Positions 50,240 to 61,625 of a DNA stretch of 64,000 nt are shown here, piece by piece. The stretch comes from Hydractinia symbiolongicarpus (lineage: Eukaryota > Cnidaria > Hydrozoa > Anthoathecata > Hydractiniidae): assembly GCF_029227915.1 (NCBI RefSeq), contig NC_079884.1, forward strand, positions 5,830,001 through 5,894,000. The letters run 5' to 3'. The translations under genes and the position numbers were made by a program. Positions within the stretch are counted from its first letter, which is position 1. Each line of letters begins with the position of its first letter. The notes under the pieces were generated by a model. That model saw nothing but the letters and a program-made list of their open reading frames with translations. It ran no database searches and was not told where the DNA came from.

Positions 50240-53200
50240 CAAACTTCTTTTATTCTGCGTCTCATCAAAAATGAAAACATTTTTAAAAACTACAAGTCTC
50301 ATGGGCTTTAGTGGTGAAATAATAATTTAAATAATCGTTTGGGAAATAAGTTTACTCCCTGGGTACTTTCTTTGTATACTTTTGACTATACGGGCCGAGT
50401 CCGGGATTTACGGGAAATCGCGGGTTTTCGTTTGCCCGCGATTAAACTTCTTTTATTCAGCGTCTCATCAAAAATGAAAACATTTTTAAAAACTACAAGT
50501 CTCAGGGGCTTTAGTGGTGAAAAAATAATTCAAAAAATCGTTTGGGAAATTAGTTTACTCCCTGGGTACTTTCTTTGTATACTTTTGACTATACGGGCCG
50601 AGTCCGGGATTTACGGGAAATCGCAGGTTTTCGTTTGCCGGCGATTAAACAACTTTCATTAAGCGTCTCATCAAAAATGAAAACATTTCTAAAAACTACA
50701 AGTCTCATGCGTTTTAGTGGTGAAAATTAATTTAAAAAATCGTTCGGGAAATGAGTTTACTCCCTGGGTACTTTCTTTGTATACTTTTGACTATACGGGC
50801 CGAGTCCGGGAATTACGGGAAGTCGCAGGTTTTCGTTTGCAGGCAATTAAACTTCTTTTATTCAGCGTCTCATCAAAAATGAAAACATTTTTAAAAACTA
50901 CAAGTCTCATGGGCTTTAGTGGTGAAATAATAATTTAAAAAATCGTTCAGGAAATGAGTTTACACCCCGGGTACTTTCTTTGTATACTTTTGACTATTCG
51001 GGCCGAGTCCGGGATTTACGGGAAATCGCAGGTTTTCGTTTGCCGGCCATTAAACCTGTTTCATTAAGGGTCTCATCAAAAATGAAAACATTTTCGAAAA
51101 CTACAAGTCTCATACGTTTTAGTGTTGAAAAAATAAATTAAAAAATCGTTCTGGAAATGAGTTTACTCACAGGGTACTTTCTTTGTATACATTCGACTAT
51201 ACGGGCCAAGCCCGGAATTTACGGGAAATCGCGGGTTTTCTTTTGCCGGCCATTAAACCTGTTTCATTAAGGGTCTCATCAAAAATGAAAACATTTTCGA
51301 AAACTACAAGTCTCATGCGTTTTAGTGGTGAAAAAAAAATTTTAAAAATCGTTCGGGAAATGAGTTTACTCCCTGGGTACTTTCTTTGTATACATTCGAC
51401 TATACGGGCCAAGCCCGGGATTTACGGGAAATCGCGGGATTTCGTTTGCCGGCGATTAAACCTCTTTTATTAGGCCTCTCATCAAAAATGAAAACATTTT
51501 TGAAAACTGCAAGTCTCATGCGTTTTAGTGGTGAAAAGATAATTGAAAAAATCGTTTCAGAAATGAGTTTACTCACAGGGTACTTTCTTTGCATACATTC
51601 GACTATACGGGCCAAGCCCGGGATTTACGGGAAATCGCGGGTTTTTGTTTGCCGGCGATTAAACAACTTTCATTAAGCGTCTCATCAAAAATGAAAACAT
51701 TTCTGAAAACTACAAGTCTCATGCGTTTTAGTGGTGAAAATTAATTTAAAAAATCGTTCGGGAAATGAGTTTACTCCCTGGGTACTTTCTTTGTATACTT
51801 TTGACTATACGGGCCGAGTCCGGGATTTACGGGAAGTCGCGGGTTTTCGTTTGCAGGCAATTAAACTTCTTTTATTCAGCGTCTCATCAAAAATGAAAAC
51901 ATTTTTAAAAACTACAAGTCTCATGGGCTTTAGTGGTGAAATAATAATTTAAAAAATCGTTCGGGAAATGAGTTTACACCCCGGGTACTTTCTTTGTATA
52001 CTTTTGACTATACGGGCCGAGTCCGGGATTTACGGGAAATCGCAGGTTTTCGTTTGCCGGCTATTAAACCTCTTTTATTAGGCCTCTCATCAAAAATGAA
52101 AACATTTTTGAAAACTGCAAGTCTCATGCGTTTTAGTGGTGAAAAGATAATTGAAAAAATCGTTTCGGAAATGAGTTTACTCACAGGGTACTTTCTTTGC
52201 ATACATTCGACTATACGGGCCAAGCCCGGGATTTACGGGAAATCGCGGGTTTTTGTTTGCCGGCGATTAAACAACTTTCATTAAGCGTCTCATCAAAAAT
52301 GAAAACATTTCTGAAAACTACAAGTCTCATGCGTTTTAGTGGTGAAAATTAATTTAAAAAATCGTTCGGGAAATGAGTTTACTCCCTGGGTACTTTCTTT
52401 GTATACTTTTGACTATACGGGCCGAGTCCGGGATTTACGGGAAGTCGCGGGTTTTCGTTTGCAGGCAATTAAACTTCTTTTATTCAGCGTCTCATCAAAA
52501 ATGAAAACATTTTTAAAAACTACAAGTCTCATGGGCTTTAGTGGTGAAATAATAATTTAAAAAATCGTTCGGGAAATGAGTTTACACCCCGGGTACTTTC
52601 TTTGTATACTTTTGACTATACGGGCCGAGTCCGGGATTTACGGGAAATCGCAGGTTTTCGTTTGCCGGCTATTAAACTTCTTTTATTCTGCGTCTCATCA
52701 AAAATGAAAACATTTTTAAAAACTACAAGTCTCATGGGCTTTAGTGGTGAAATAATAATTTAAATAATCGTTTGGGAAATGAGTTTACTCCCTGGGTACT
52801 TTCTTTGTATACTTTTGACTATACGGGCCGAGTCCGGGATTTACGGGAAATCGCGGGTTTTCGTTTGCCCGCGATTAAACTTCTTTTATTCAGCGTCTCA
52901 TCAAAATTGAAAACATTTTTAAAAACTACAAGTCTCAGGGGCTTTAGTGGTGAAAAAATAATTCAAAAAATCGTTTGGGAAATTAGTTTACTCCCTGGGT
53001 ACTTTCTTTGTATACTTTTGACTATACGGGCCGAGTCCGGGATTTACGGGAAATCGCAGGTTTTCGTTTGCCGGCGATTAAACAACTTTCATTAAGCGTC
53101 TCATCAAAAATGAAAACATTTCTGAAAACTACAAGTCTCATGCGTTTCAGTGGTGAAAATTAATTTAAAAAATCGTTCGGGAAATGAGTTTACTCCCTGG

Positions 53201-54063
53201 GTACTTTCTTTGTATACTTTTGACTATACGGGCCGAGTCCGGGATTTACGGGAAGTCGCGGGTTTTCGTTTGCAGGCAATTAAACTTCTTTTATTCAGCG
53301 TCTCATCAAAAATGAAAACATTTTTAAAAACTACAAGTCTCATGGGCTTTAGTGGTGAAATAATAATTTAAAAAATCGTTCGGGAAATGAGTTTACACCC
53401 CGGGTACTTTCTTTGTATACTTTTGACTATACGGGCCGAGTCCGGGATTTACGGGAAATCGCAGGTTTTCGTTTGCCGGCCATTAAACCTGTTTCATTAA
53501 GGGTCTCATCAAAAATGAAAACATTTTCGAAAACTACAAGTCTCATACGTTTTAGTGTTGAAAAAATAAATTAAAAAATCGTTCTGGAAATGAGTTTACT
53601 CACAGGGTACTTTCTTTGTATACATTCGACTATACGGGCCAAGCCCGGGATTTACGGGAAATCGCGGGTTTTCTTTTGCCGGCCATTAAACCTGTTTCAT
53701 TAAGGGTCTCATCAAAAATGAAAACATTTTCGAAAACTACAAGTCTCATGCGTTTTAGTGGTGAAAAAAAAATTTTAAAAATCGTTCGGGAAATGAGTTT
53801 ACTCCCTGGGTACTTTCTTTGTATACATTCGACTATACGGGCCAAGCCCGGGATTTACGGGAAATCGCGGGATTTCGTTTGCCGGCGATTAAACCTCTTT
53901 TATTAGGCCTCTCATCAAAAATGAAAACATTTTTGAAAACTGCAAGTCTCATGCGTTTTAGTGGTGAAAAGATAATTGAAAAAATCGTTTCGGAAATGAG
54001 TTTACTCACAGGGTACTTTCTTTGCATACATTCGACTATACGGGCCAAGCCCGGGATTTACGG
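50240..54063 (+). repeat. 12-mer HOR, 2,433-bp offset
   Basis: Segment 50,240-51,630 matches 52,673-54,063 at 2,433 bp (50,339/52,772, 50,717/53,150, 51,183/53,616, 51,386/53,819). Rare shared features are 'gcaggcaatt' (near 50,838 and 53,271), 'ctcatacgttttagtgttg' (near 51,109 and 53,542) and 'ttttcttttgcc' (near 51,237 and 53,670). The matching part is followed by the 3-mer duplication of the next entry in the first copy. The second copy ends by joining directly to 'gggaagtcgcggg'. Confidence 0.8.
51460..52675 (+). repeat. 3-mer HOR, 608 bp, two copies
   Basis: Landmarks 51,386/51,994 and 51,731/52,339 are 608 bp apart. One of the three monomers is the 202-bp 'ttaattt' type, which explains 608 rather than 609. 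The second copy begins with a visible hybrid near 52,060-52,085, where 'ccggctattaaac' (class A end) is followed by 'ctcttttattaggcctc' (class B start). Confidence 0.8.
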
Positions 54064-57000
54064 GAAGTCGCGGGTTTTCGTTTGCAGGCAATTAAACTTC
54101 TTTTATTCAGCGTCTCATCAAAAATGAAAACATTTTCAAAAACTACAAGTCTCATGGGCTTTAGTGGTGAAATAATAATTTAAAAAATCGTTCGGGAAAT
54201 GAGTTTACACCCCGGGTACTTTCTTTGTATACTTTTGACTATACGGGCCGAGTCCGGGATTTACGGGAAATCGCAGGTTTTCGTTTGCCGGCTATTAAAC
54301 TTCTTTTATTCAGCGTCTCATCAAAAATGAAAACATTTTTGAAAACTACAAGTCTCATGCGTTTTAGTGGTGAAAAAATAATTTAAAAAATCGTTCGAGA
54401 AATGCATTTACTCCCTGGTTACTTTCTTTGTATACTTTTGACTATACGGGCCGAGTCCGGGATTTACGGGAAGTCGCGGGTTTTCGTTTACCGGCGATTA
54501 AACTTCTTTTATTCAGCGTCTCATCAAAAATGAAAACATTTTTAAAAACTACAAGTCTCATGGGCTTTAGTGGTGAAAAAATAATTCAAAAAATCGTTTG
54601 GGAAATTAGTTTACTCCCTGGGTACTTTCTTTGTATACTTTTGACTATACAGGCTGAGTCCGGGATTTACGGGAAATCGCAGGTTTTCGTGTGCCGGCGA
54701 TTAAATTTCTTTTATTCAGCGTCTCATCAAAAATGAAAACATTTTGGAAAACTACAAGTCTCATGCGTTTTAGTGGTGAAAAAATAAATTAAAAAATCGT
54801 TCGGGAAATGAGTTTACTCCCTGGGTACTATCTTTGTATACTTTTGACTATACGGGCCAAGCCCGGGATTTACGGGAAATCTCGGGTTTTCGTTTGCCGG
54901 CGATTAAACCTCTTTCATTAAGCGTCTCATCAAAAATAAAAACATTTTTGAAAACTACAAGTCTCATGCGTTTTAGTGTTGAAAAAATAAATTAAAAAAT
55001 CGTTCTGGAAATGAGTTTACTCACAGGGTACTTTCTTTGTATACATTCGACTATACGGGCCAAGCCCGGGATTTACGGGAAATCGCGGGATTTCGTTTGC
55101 CGGCGATTAAACCTCTTTTATTAAGCCTCTCATCAAAAATGAAAACATTTTTGAAAACTGCAAGTCTCATGCGTTTTAGTGGTGAAAAAAAAATTTTAAA
55201 AATCGTTCGGGAAATGAGTTTACTCCCTGGGTACTTTCTTTGTATACATTCGACTATACGGGCCAAGCCCGGGATTTACGGGAAATCGCGGGATTTCGTT
55301 TGCCGGCGATTAAACCTCTTTTATTAGGCCTCTCATCAAAAATGAAAACATTTTTGAAAACTGCAAGTCTCATGCGTTTTAGTGGTGAAAAGATAATTGA
55401 AAAAATTGTTTCGGAAATGAGTTTACTCACAGGGTACTTTCTTTGCATACATTCGACTATACGGGCCAAGCCCGGGATTTACGGGAAATCGCGGGTTTTT
55501 GTTTGCCGGCGATTAAACAACTTTCATTAAGCGTCTCATCAAAAATGAAAACATTTCTGAAAACTACAAGTCTCATGCGTTTTAGTGGTGAAAATTAATT
55601 TAAAAAATCGTTCGGGAAATGAGTTTACTCCCTGGGTACTTTCTTTGTATACTTTTGACTATACGGGCCGACTCCGGGATTTACGGGAAGTCGCGGGTTT
55701 TCGTTTGCAGGCAATTAAACTTCTTTTATTCAGCGTCTCATCAAAAATGAAAACATTTTCAAAAACTACAAGTCTCATGGGCTTTAGTGGTGAAATAATA
55801 ATTTAAAAAATCGTTCGGGAAATGAGTTTACACCCCGGGTACTTACTTTGTATACTTTTGACTATACGGGCCGAGTCCGGGATTTACGGGAAATCGCAGG
55901 TTTTCGTTTGCCGGCTATTAAACTTCTTTTATTCAGCGTCTCATCAAAAATGAAAACATTTTTGAAAACTACAAGTCTCATGCGTTTTAGTGGTGAAAAA
56001 ATAATTTAAAAAATCGTTCGAGAAATGCATTTACTCCCTGGGTACTTTCTTTGTATACTTTTGACTATACGGGCCGAGTCCGGGATTTACGGGAAGTCGC
56101 GGGTTTTCGTTTACCGGCGATTAAACTTCTTTTATTCAGCGTCTCATCAAAAATGAAAACATTTTTAAAAACTACAAGTCTCATGGGCTTTAGTGGTGAA
56201 AAAATAATTCAAAAAATCGTTTGGGAAATTAGTTTACTCCCTGGGTACTTTCTTTGTATACTTTTGACTATGCGGGCCGAGTCCGGGATTTACGGGAAAT
56301 CGCAGGTTTTCGTGTGCCGGCGATTAAATTTCTTTTATTCAGCGTCTCATCAAAAATGAAAACATTTTGGAAAACTACAAGTCTCATGCGTTTTAGTGGT
56401 GAAAAAATAAATTAAAAAATCGTTCGGGAAATGAGTTTACTCCCTGGGTACTATCTTTGTATACTTTTGACTATACGGGCCAAGCCCGGGATTTACGGGA
56501 AATCTCGGGTTTTCGTTTGCCGGCGATTAAACCTCTTTCATTAAGCGTCTCATCAAAAATAAAAACATTTTTGAAAACTACAAGTCTCATGCGTTTTAGT
56601 GTTGAAACAATAAATTAAAAAATCGTTCTGGAAATGAGTTTACTCACAGGGTACTTTCTTTGTATACATTCGACTATACGGGCCAAGCCCGGGATTTACG
56701 GGAAATCGCGGGTTTTCGTTTGCCGGCGATTAAACCTGTTTCATTAAGGGTCTCATCAAAAATGAAAACATTTTCGAAAACTACAAGTCTCATGCGTTTT
56801 AGTGGTGAAAAAAAAAATTAAAAAATCGTTCGGGAAATGAGTTTACTCCCTGGGTACTTTCTTTGTATACATTCGACTATACGGGCCAAGCCCGGGATTT
56901 ACGGGAAATCGCGGGATTTCGTTTGCCGGCGATTAAACCTCTTTTATTAAGCCTCTCATCAAAAATGAAAACATTTTCAAAAACTACAAGTCTCATGGGC

Positions 57001-57600
57001 TTTAGTGGTGAAATAATAATTTAAAAAATCGTTCGGGAAATGAGTTTACACCCCGGGTACTTACTTTGTATACTTTTGACTATACGGGCCGAGTCCGGGA
57101 TTTACGGGAAATCGCAGGTTTTCGTTTGCCGGCTATTAAACTTCTTTTATTCAGCGTCTCATCAAAAATGAAAACATTTTTGAAAACTACAAGTCTCATG
57201 CGTTTTAGTGGTGAAAAAATAATTTAAAAAATCGTTCGAGAAATGCATTTACTCCCTGGGTACTTTCTTTGTATACTTTTGACTATACGGGCCGAGTCCG
57301 GGATTTACGGGAAGTCGCGGGTTTTCGTTTACCGGCGATTAAACTTCTTTTATTCAGCGTCTCATCAAAAATGAAAACATTTTTAAAAACTACAAGTCTC
57401 ATGGGCTTTAGTGGTGAAAAAATAATTCAAAAAATCGTTTGGGAAATTAGTTTACTCCCTGGGTACTTTCTTTGTATACTTTTGACTATGCGGGCCGAGT
57501 CCGGGATTTACGGGAAATCGCAGGTTTTCGTGTGCCGGCGATTAAATTTCTTTTATTCAGCGTCTCATCAAAAATGAAAACATTTTGGAAAACTACAAGT
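54064..57600 (+). repeat. 8-mer (1,623 bp) and 6-mer (1,218 bp) duplications
   Basis: Segment 54,060-55,060 matches 55,683-56,683 at 1,623 bp (54,428/56,051). Segment 55,742-56,390 matches 56,960-57,608 at 1,218 bp (56,051/57,269). Segment 53,760-54,060 matches 55,180-55,480 at about 1,421 bp. Shared rare features are 'gagaaatgcattt', 'ttcgtgtgccggc' and 'attttggaaaac'. Confidence 0.75.
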
Positions 57601-60240
57601 CTCATGCGTTTTAGTGGTGAAAAAAAAAATTAAAAAATCGTTCGGGAAATGAGTTTACTCCCTGGGTACTTTCTTTGTATACATTCGACTATACGGGCCA
57701 AGCCCGGGATTTACGGGAAATCGCGGGATTTCGTTTGCCGGCGATTAAACCTCTTTTATTAAGCCTCTCATCAAAAATGAAAACATTTTTGAAAACTGCA
57801 AGTCTCATGCGTTTTAGTGGTGAAAAGATAATTGAAAAAATCGTTTCGGAAATGAGTTTACTCACAGGGTACTTTCTTTGTATACATTCGACTATACGGG
57901 CCAAGCCCGGGATTTACGGGAAATCGCGGTTTTTTGTTTGCCGGCGATTAAACAACTTTCATTAAGCGTCTCATCAAAAATGAAAACATTTCTGAAAACT
58001 ACAAGTCTCATGCGTTTTAGTGGTGAAAATTCATTTAAAAAATCGTTCGGGAAATGAGTTTACTCCCTGGGTACTTTCTTTGTATACTTTTGACTATACG
58101 GGCCGAGTCCGGGATTTACGAGAAGTCACGGGTTTTCGTTTGCCGGCAATTAAACTTCTTTTATTCAGCGTCTCATCAAAAATGAAAACATTTTTAAAAA
58201 CTACAAGTCTCATGGGCTTTAGTGGTGAAATAATAATTTAAAAAATCGTTCGGGAAATGAGTTTACACCCCGGGTACTTTCTTTGTATACTTTTGACTAT
58301 ACGGGCCGAGTCCGGGATTTACGGGAAATCGCAGGTTTTCGTTTGCCGGCAATTAAACTTCTTTTATTCAGCGTCTCATCAAACATGAAAACATTTTTGA
58401 AAACTACAAGTCTCATGCGTTTTAGTGGTGAAAAGATAATTGAAAAAATCGTTTCGGAAATGAGTTTACTCACAGGGTACTTTCTTTGTATACATTCGAC
58501 TATACGGGCCAAGCCCGGGATTTACGGGAAATCGCGGGTTTTTGTTTGCCGGCGATTAAACAACTTTCATTAAGCGTCTCATCAAAAATGAAAACATTTC
58601 TGAAAACTACAAGTCTCATGCGTTTTAGTGGTGAAAATTAATTTGAAAAATCGTTCGGGAAATGAGTTTACTCCCTGGGTACTTTCTTTGTATACTTTTG
58701 ACTATACGGGCCGAGTCCGGGATTTACGGGAAGTCGCGGGTTTTCGTTTGCCGGCAATTAAACTTCTTTTATTCAGCGTCTCATCAAAAATGAAAACATT
58801 TTTAAAAACTACAAGTCTCATGGGCTTTAGTGGTGAAATAATAATTTAAAAAATCGTTCGGGAAATGAGTTTACACCCCGGGTACTTTCTTTGTATACTT
58901 TTGACTATACGGGCCGAGTCCGGGATTTACGGGAAATCGCAGGTTTTCGTTTGCCGGCAATTAAACTTCTTTTATTCAGCGTCTCATCAAACATGAAAAC
59001 ATTTTTGAAAACTACAAGTCTCATGCGTTTTAGTGGTGAAAAAATAATTTAAAAAATCGTTCGAGAAATGCTTTTACTCCCTGGGTACTTTCTTTGTATA
59101 CTTTTGACTATACGGGCCGAGTCCGGGATTTACGGGAAGTCGCGGGTTTTCGTTTACCGGCGATTAAACTTCTTTTATTCAGCGTCTCATCAAAAATGAA
59201 AACATTTTTGAAAACTACAAGTCTCATGCGTTTTAGTGGTGAAAAAATAATGTAAAAAATCGTTCGAGAAATGCGTTTACTCCCTGGGTACTTTCTTTGT
59301 ATACTTTTGACTATACGGGCCGAGTCCGGGATTTACGGGAAGTCGCGGGTTTTCGTTTACCGGCGATTAAACTTCTTTTATTAAGCGTCTCATCAAAAAT
59401 GAAAACATTTTTTAAAACTACAGGTCTTATGCGTTTTAGTGGTGAAAAAATAAATTAAAAAATCGTTCGGGAAATGAGTTTACTCCCTGGGTACTATCTT
59501 TGTATACTTTTGACTATACGGGCCAAGCCCGGGATTTACGGGAAATCTCGGGTTTTCGTTTGCCGGCGATTAAACCTCTTTCATTAAGCGTCTCATCAAA
59601 AATAAAAACATTTTTGAAAACTACAAGTCTCATGCGTTATAGTGTTGAAAAAATAAATTAAAAAATCGTTCTGGAAATGAGTTTACTCACAGGGAACTTT
59701 CTTTGTATACATTCGACTATACGGGCCAAGCCCGGGATTTACGGGAAATCGCGGGTTTTTGTTTGCCGGCGATTAAACCTGTTTCATTAAGGGTCTCATC
59801 AAAAATGAAAACATTTTCGAAAACTACAAGTCTCATGCGTTTTAGTGGTGAAAAAAAAATTTAAAAAATCGTTCGGGAAATGAGTTTACTCCCTGGGTAC
59901 TTTCTTTGTATACATTCGACTATACGGGCCAAGCCCGGGATTTACGGGAAATCGCGGGATTTCGTTTGCCGGCGATTAAACCTCTTTTATTAAGCCTCTC
60001 ATCAAAAATGAAAACATTTTTGAAAACTGCAAGTCTCATGCGTTTTAGTGGTGAAAAGATAATTGAAAAAATCGTTTCGGAAATGAGTTTACTCACAGGG
60101 TACTTTCTTTGTATACATTCGACTATACGGGCCAAGCCCGGGATTTACGGGAAATCGCGGGTTTTTGTTTGCCGGCGATTAAACAACTTTCATTAAGCGT
60201 CTCATCAAAAATGAAAACATTTCTGAAAACTACAAGTCAC
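57600..60240 (+). repeat. 3-mer duplication (608 bp) and a return of the same monomers at about 2,231 bp
   Basis: 57,675/58,283 and 58,020/58,628 give 608 bp, with the rare 'tcaaacatgaaaac' near 58,379 and 58,987. Monomers at 57,675 and 59,906 are near identical, 2,231 bp apart. Between 59,040 and 59,400 two adjacent monomers with 'gagaaatgc' follow each other directly. All sequence here is satellite. Confidence 0.7.
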
Positions 60241-61498
60241 ATGCGTTTTAGTGTTAAAAATTAGTTTAAAAAATCGTTCGGGAAATGAGTTTACTCCCTG
60301 GGTACTTTCTTTGTATACTTTTGACTATACGGGCCGAGTTCGGGATTTTCGGGAAGTCGCGGGTTTTCGTTTGCCGGCAATTAAACTTCTTTTATTCAGC
60401 GTCTCATCAAAAATGAAAACATTTTTAAAAACTACAAGTCTCTAGGGCTTTAGTGGTGAAATAATAATTTAAAAAATCGTTCGGGAAATGAGTTTACATC
60501 CCGGGTACTTTCTTTGTATACTTTTGACTATACGGGCCGAGTCCGGGATTTACGGGAAATCGCAGGTTTTCGTTTGCCGGCTATTAAACTTCTTTTATTC
60601 AGCGTCTCATCAAAAATGAAAACATTTTTGAAAACTACAAGTCTCATGCGTTTTAGTGGTGAAAAAATAATTTAAAAAATCGTTCGAGAAATGCGTTTAC
60701 TCCCTGGGTACTTTCTTTGTATACTTTTGACTATACGGGCCGAGTCCGGGATTTACGGGAAGTCGCGGGTTTTCGTTTACCGGCGATTAAACTTCTTTTA
60801 TTCAGCGTCTCATCAAAAATGAAAACATTTTTGAAAACTACAAGTCTCATGCGTTTTAGTGGTGAAAAAATAATTTAAAAAATCGTTATGGAAATGAGTT
60901 TACTCCCTGGGTACTTTCTTTGTATACTTTTGACTATGCGGGCCGAGTCCGGGGTTTACGGGAAATGGCGGGTTTTCGTTTGCCGGCGATTAAACTTCTT
61001 TTATTCAGCGTCTCATCAAAAATAAAAACATTTTTGAAAACTAAAAGTCTCAAGCGTTTTAGTGGTGAAAAGATAATTTAAAAAATCGTTTTGGAAATGA
61101 GTTTACTCACAACGTTTTTTATTTGTATACATTCGACTATACGAGCCAAGCCCGGGATTTACGGGAAATCGCGGGTTTTCGTTTGCCGGCGGTTAAACCA
61201 CTTTCATTAAGCTTCTCGTCAAAAATGAAAATATTTCTGAAAACTACAAGTCTCATGCATTTTAGTGGTGAAAAAATAATTTAAAAATTCGTTCGGGAAA
61301 TGAGTTTACTCACTGGGTACTTTCCATGTATACTTTTGACTATACGGGCCGAGTCCGGGATTTACAGGAAATCGCGGGTTTTCGTTTGCCGGCAATTAAA
61401 CTTCTTTTATTCTGCGTCTCATCAAAAATGAAAACATTTTTAAACACTACAAGTCTCATGGGCTTTAGTGGTGAAATAATAATTTAAATAATCGTTTA
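60241..61498 (+). repeat. Divergent monomers flanking the inversion
   Basis: Monomers here have the order 'gagaaatgcg', 'accggcg', 'ggggtttacggg', 'gcattttag' with 'ttccatg', and 'taaataatcgtttagg'. Single-copy changes accumulate toward the junction. They include 'ctaaaagtc' near 61,040, a cluster in 'cacaacgttttttatttg' near 61,107-61,124, 'acgagccaag' near 61,142, 'ggcggttaaac' near 61,187, 'cttctcgtc' near 61,212 and 'tttaaacactac' near 61,440. The same subfamily order is present on the - strand at about 62,960 down to 62,185, with one monomer fewer. Confidence 0.7.
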
Positions 61499-61625
61499 GG
61501 AAATGAGTTTACTCCCTGGGTACTTTCTTTGTATACTTTTGACTATACGGGCCGAGTCCGGGATTGACTCGGCCCGTATAGTCAAAAGTATACAAAGAAA
61601 GTACCCAGGGAATAAACTCATTTCC
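61499..61625. other. Inversion junction with perfect 46-bp inverted-repeat arms
   Basis: The left arm at 61,513-61,558 and the right arm at 61,566-61,611 are exact reverse complements (46 bp). They are separated by the 7-bp spacer 'cgggatt' (61,559-61,565). After one mismatch (61,512 against 61,612) complementarity continues for 13 bp, giving 60-bp arms with a single mismatch. The + side follows the normal monomer through 'gagtccgggatt' and then turns directly into 'gactcggccc'. Both strands therefore switch at the same monomer position. Beyond the arms the neighbouring monomers belong to different subfamilies, so the two sides are not mirror copies. This argues against a simple fold-back read artefact, although an assembly join between opposite arrays cannot be excluded from sequence alone. 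Confidence 0.93.

Larger units (their letters stand above)
40890..50240 (+). repeat. Shuffled 5-mer HOR zone (about 1,015 bp basic unit)
   Basis: Five monomer types follow one another in a preferred order. They are (1) 'gggctttag' with 'taaataatcgtttggg', (2) 'aggggctttag' with 'gaaattag', (3) 'aaatttctttt' with 'aaataaatt' and 'ctatcttt', (4) 'ggccatt' with 'aagggtctc', 'ttttcg' and an A9 run, and (5) 'gggatttcg' with 'cctcttttattaagcctc', 'tgcaag' and 'gataattg'. Clean 1,015-bp spacing is seen at 48,951/49,966. Other copies drop or add a type, giving 811-, 812- and 1,624-bp spacings. Nothing but satellite is present. Confidence 0.75.
1..61558 (+). repeat. Main satellite array, ~203-bp monomer, direct orientation
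   Basis: The same unit recurs without interruption. Landmarks such as 'gagtttact', 'gtatac', 'gggatttacggg', 'gattaaac' and 'agtctca' return every 203 bp (for example 'gag' or its variant at 131, 334, 536, 739, 943 and 1146). About 302 monomers fit. No unique sequence, transposon or gene interrupts the array. Monomers differ from each other mainly by substitutions that define recurring subfamilies, and blocks of several monomers are copied nearly identically (HORs). Because 203 is 3x67+2, the reading frame shifts at every monomer and no long coding frame can persist. This organisation is typical of eukaryotic centromeric or heterochromatic satellites. The family is not recognised and the centromere role is inference. 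The first base lies inside a monomer, so the array extends to the left. Confidence 0.97.

Noticed and set aside
61499-61625. Rho-independent terminator at the inverted repeat
   Set aside because: The 46-bp arms arise from the inversion of adjacent satellite copies, and no gene lies upstream. The length and context do not fit a bacterial terminator.
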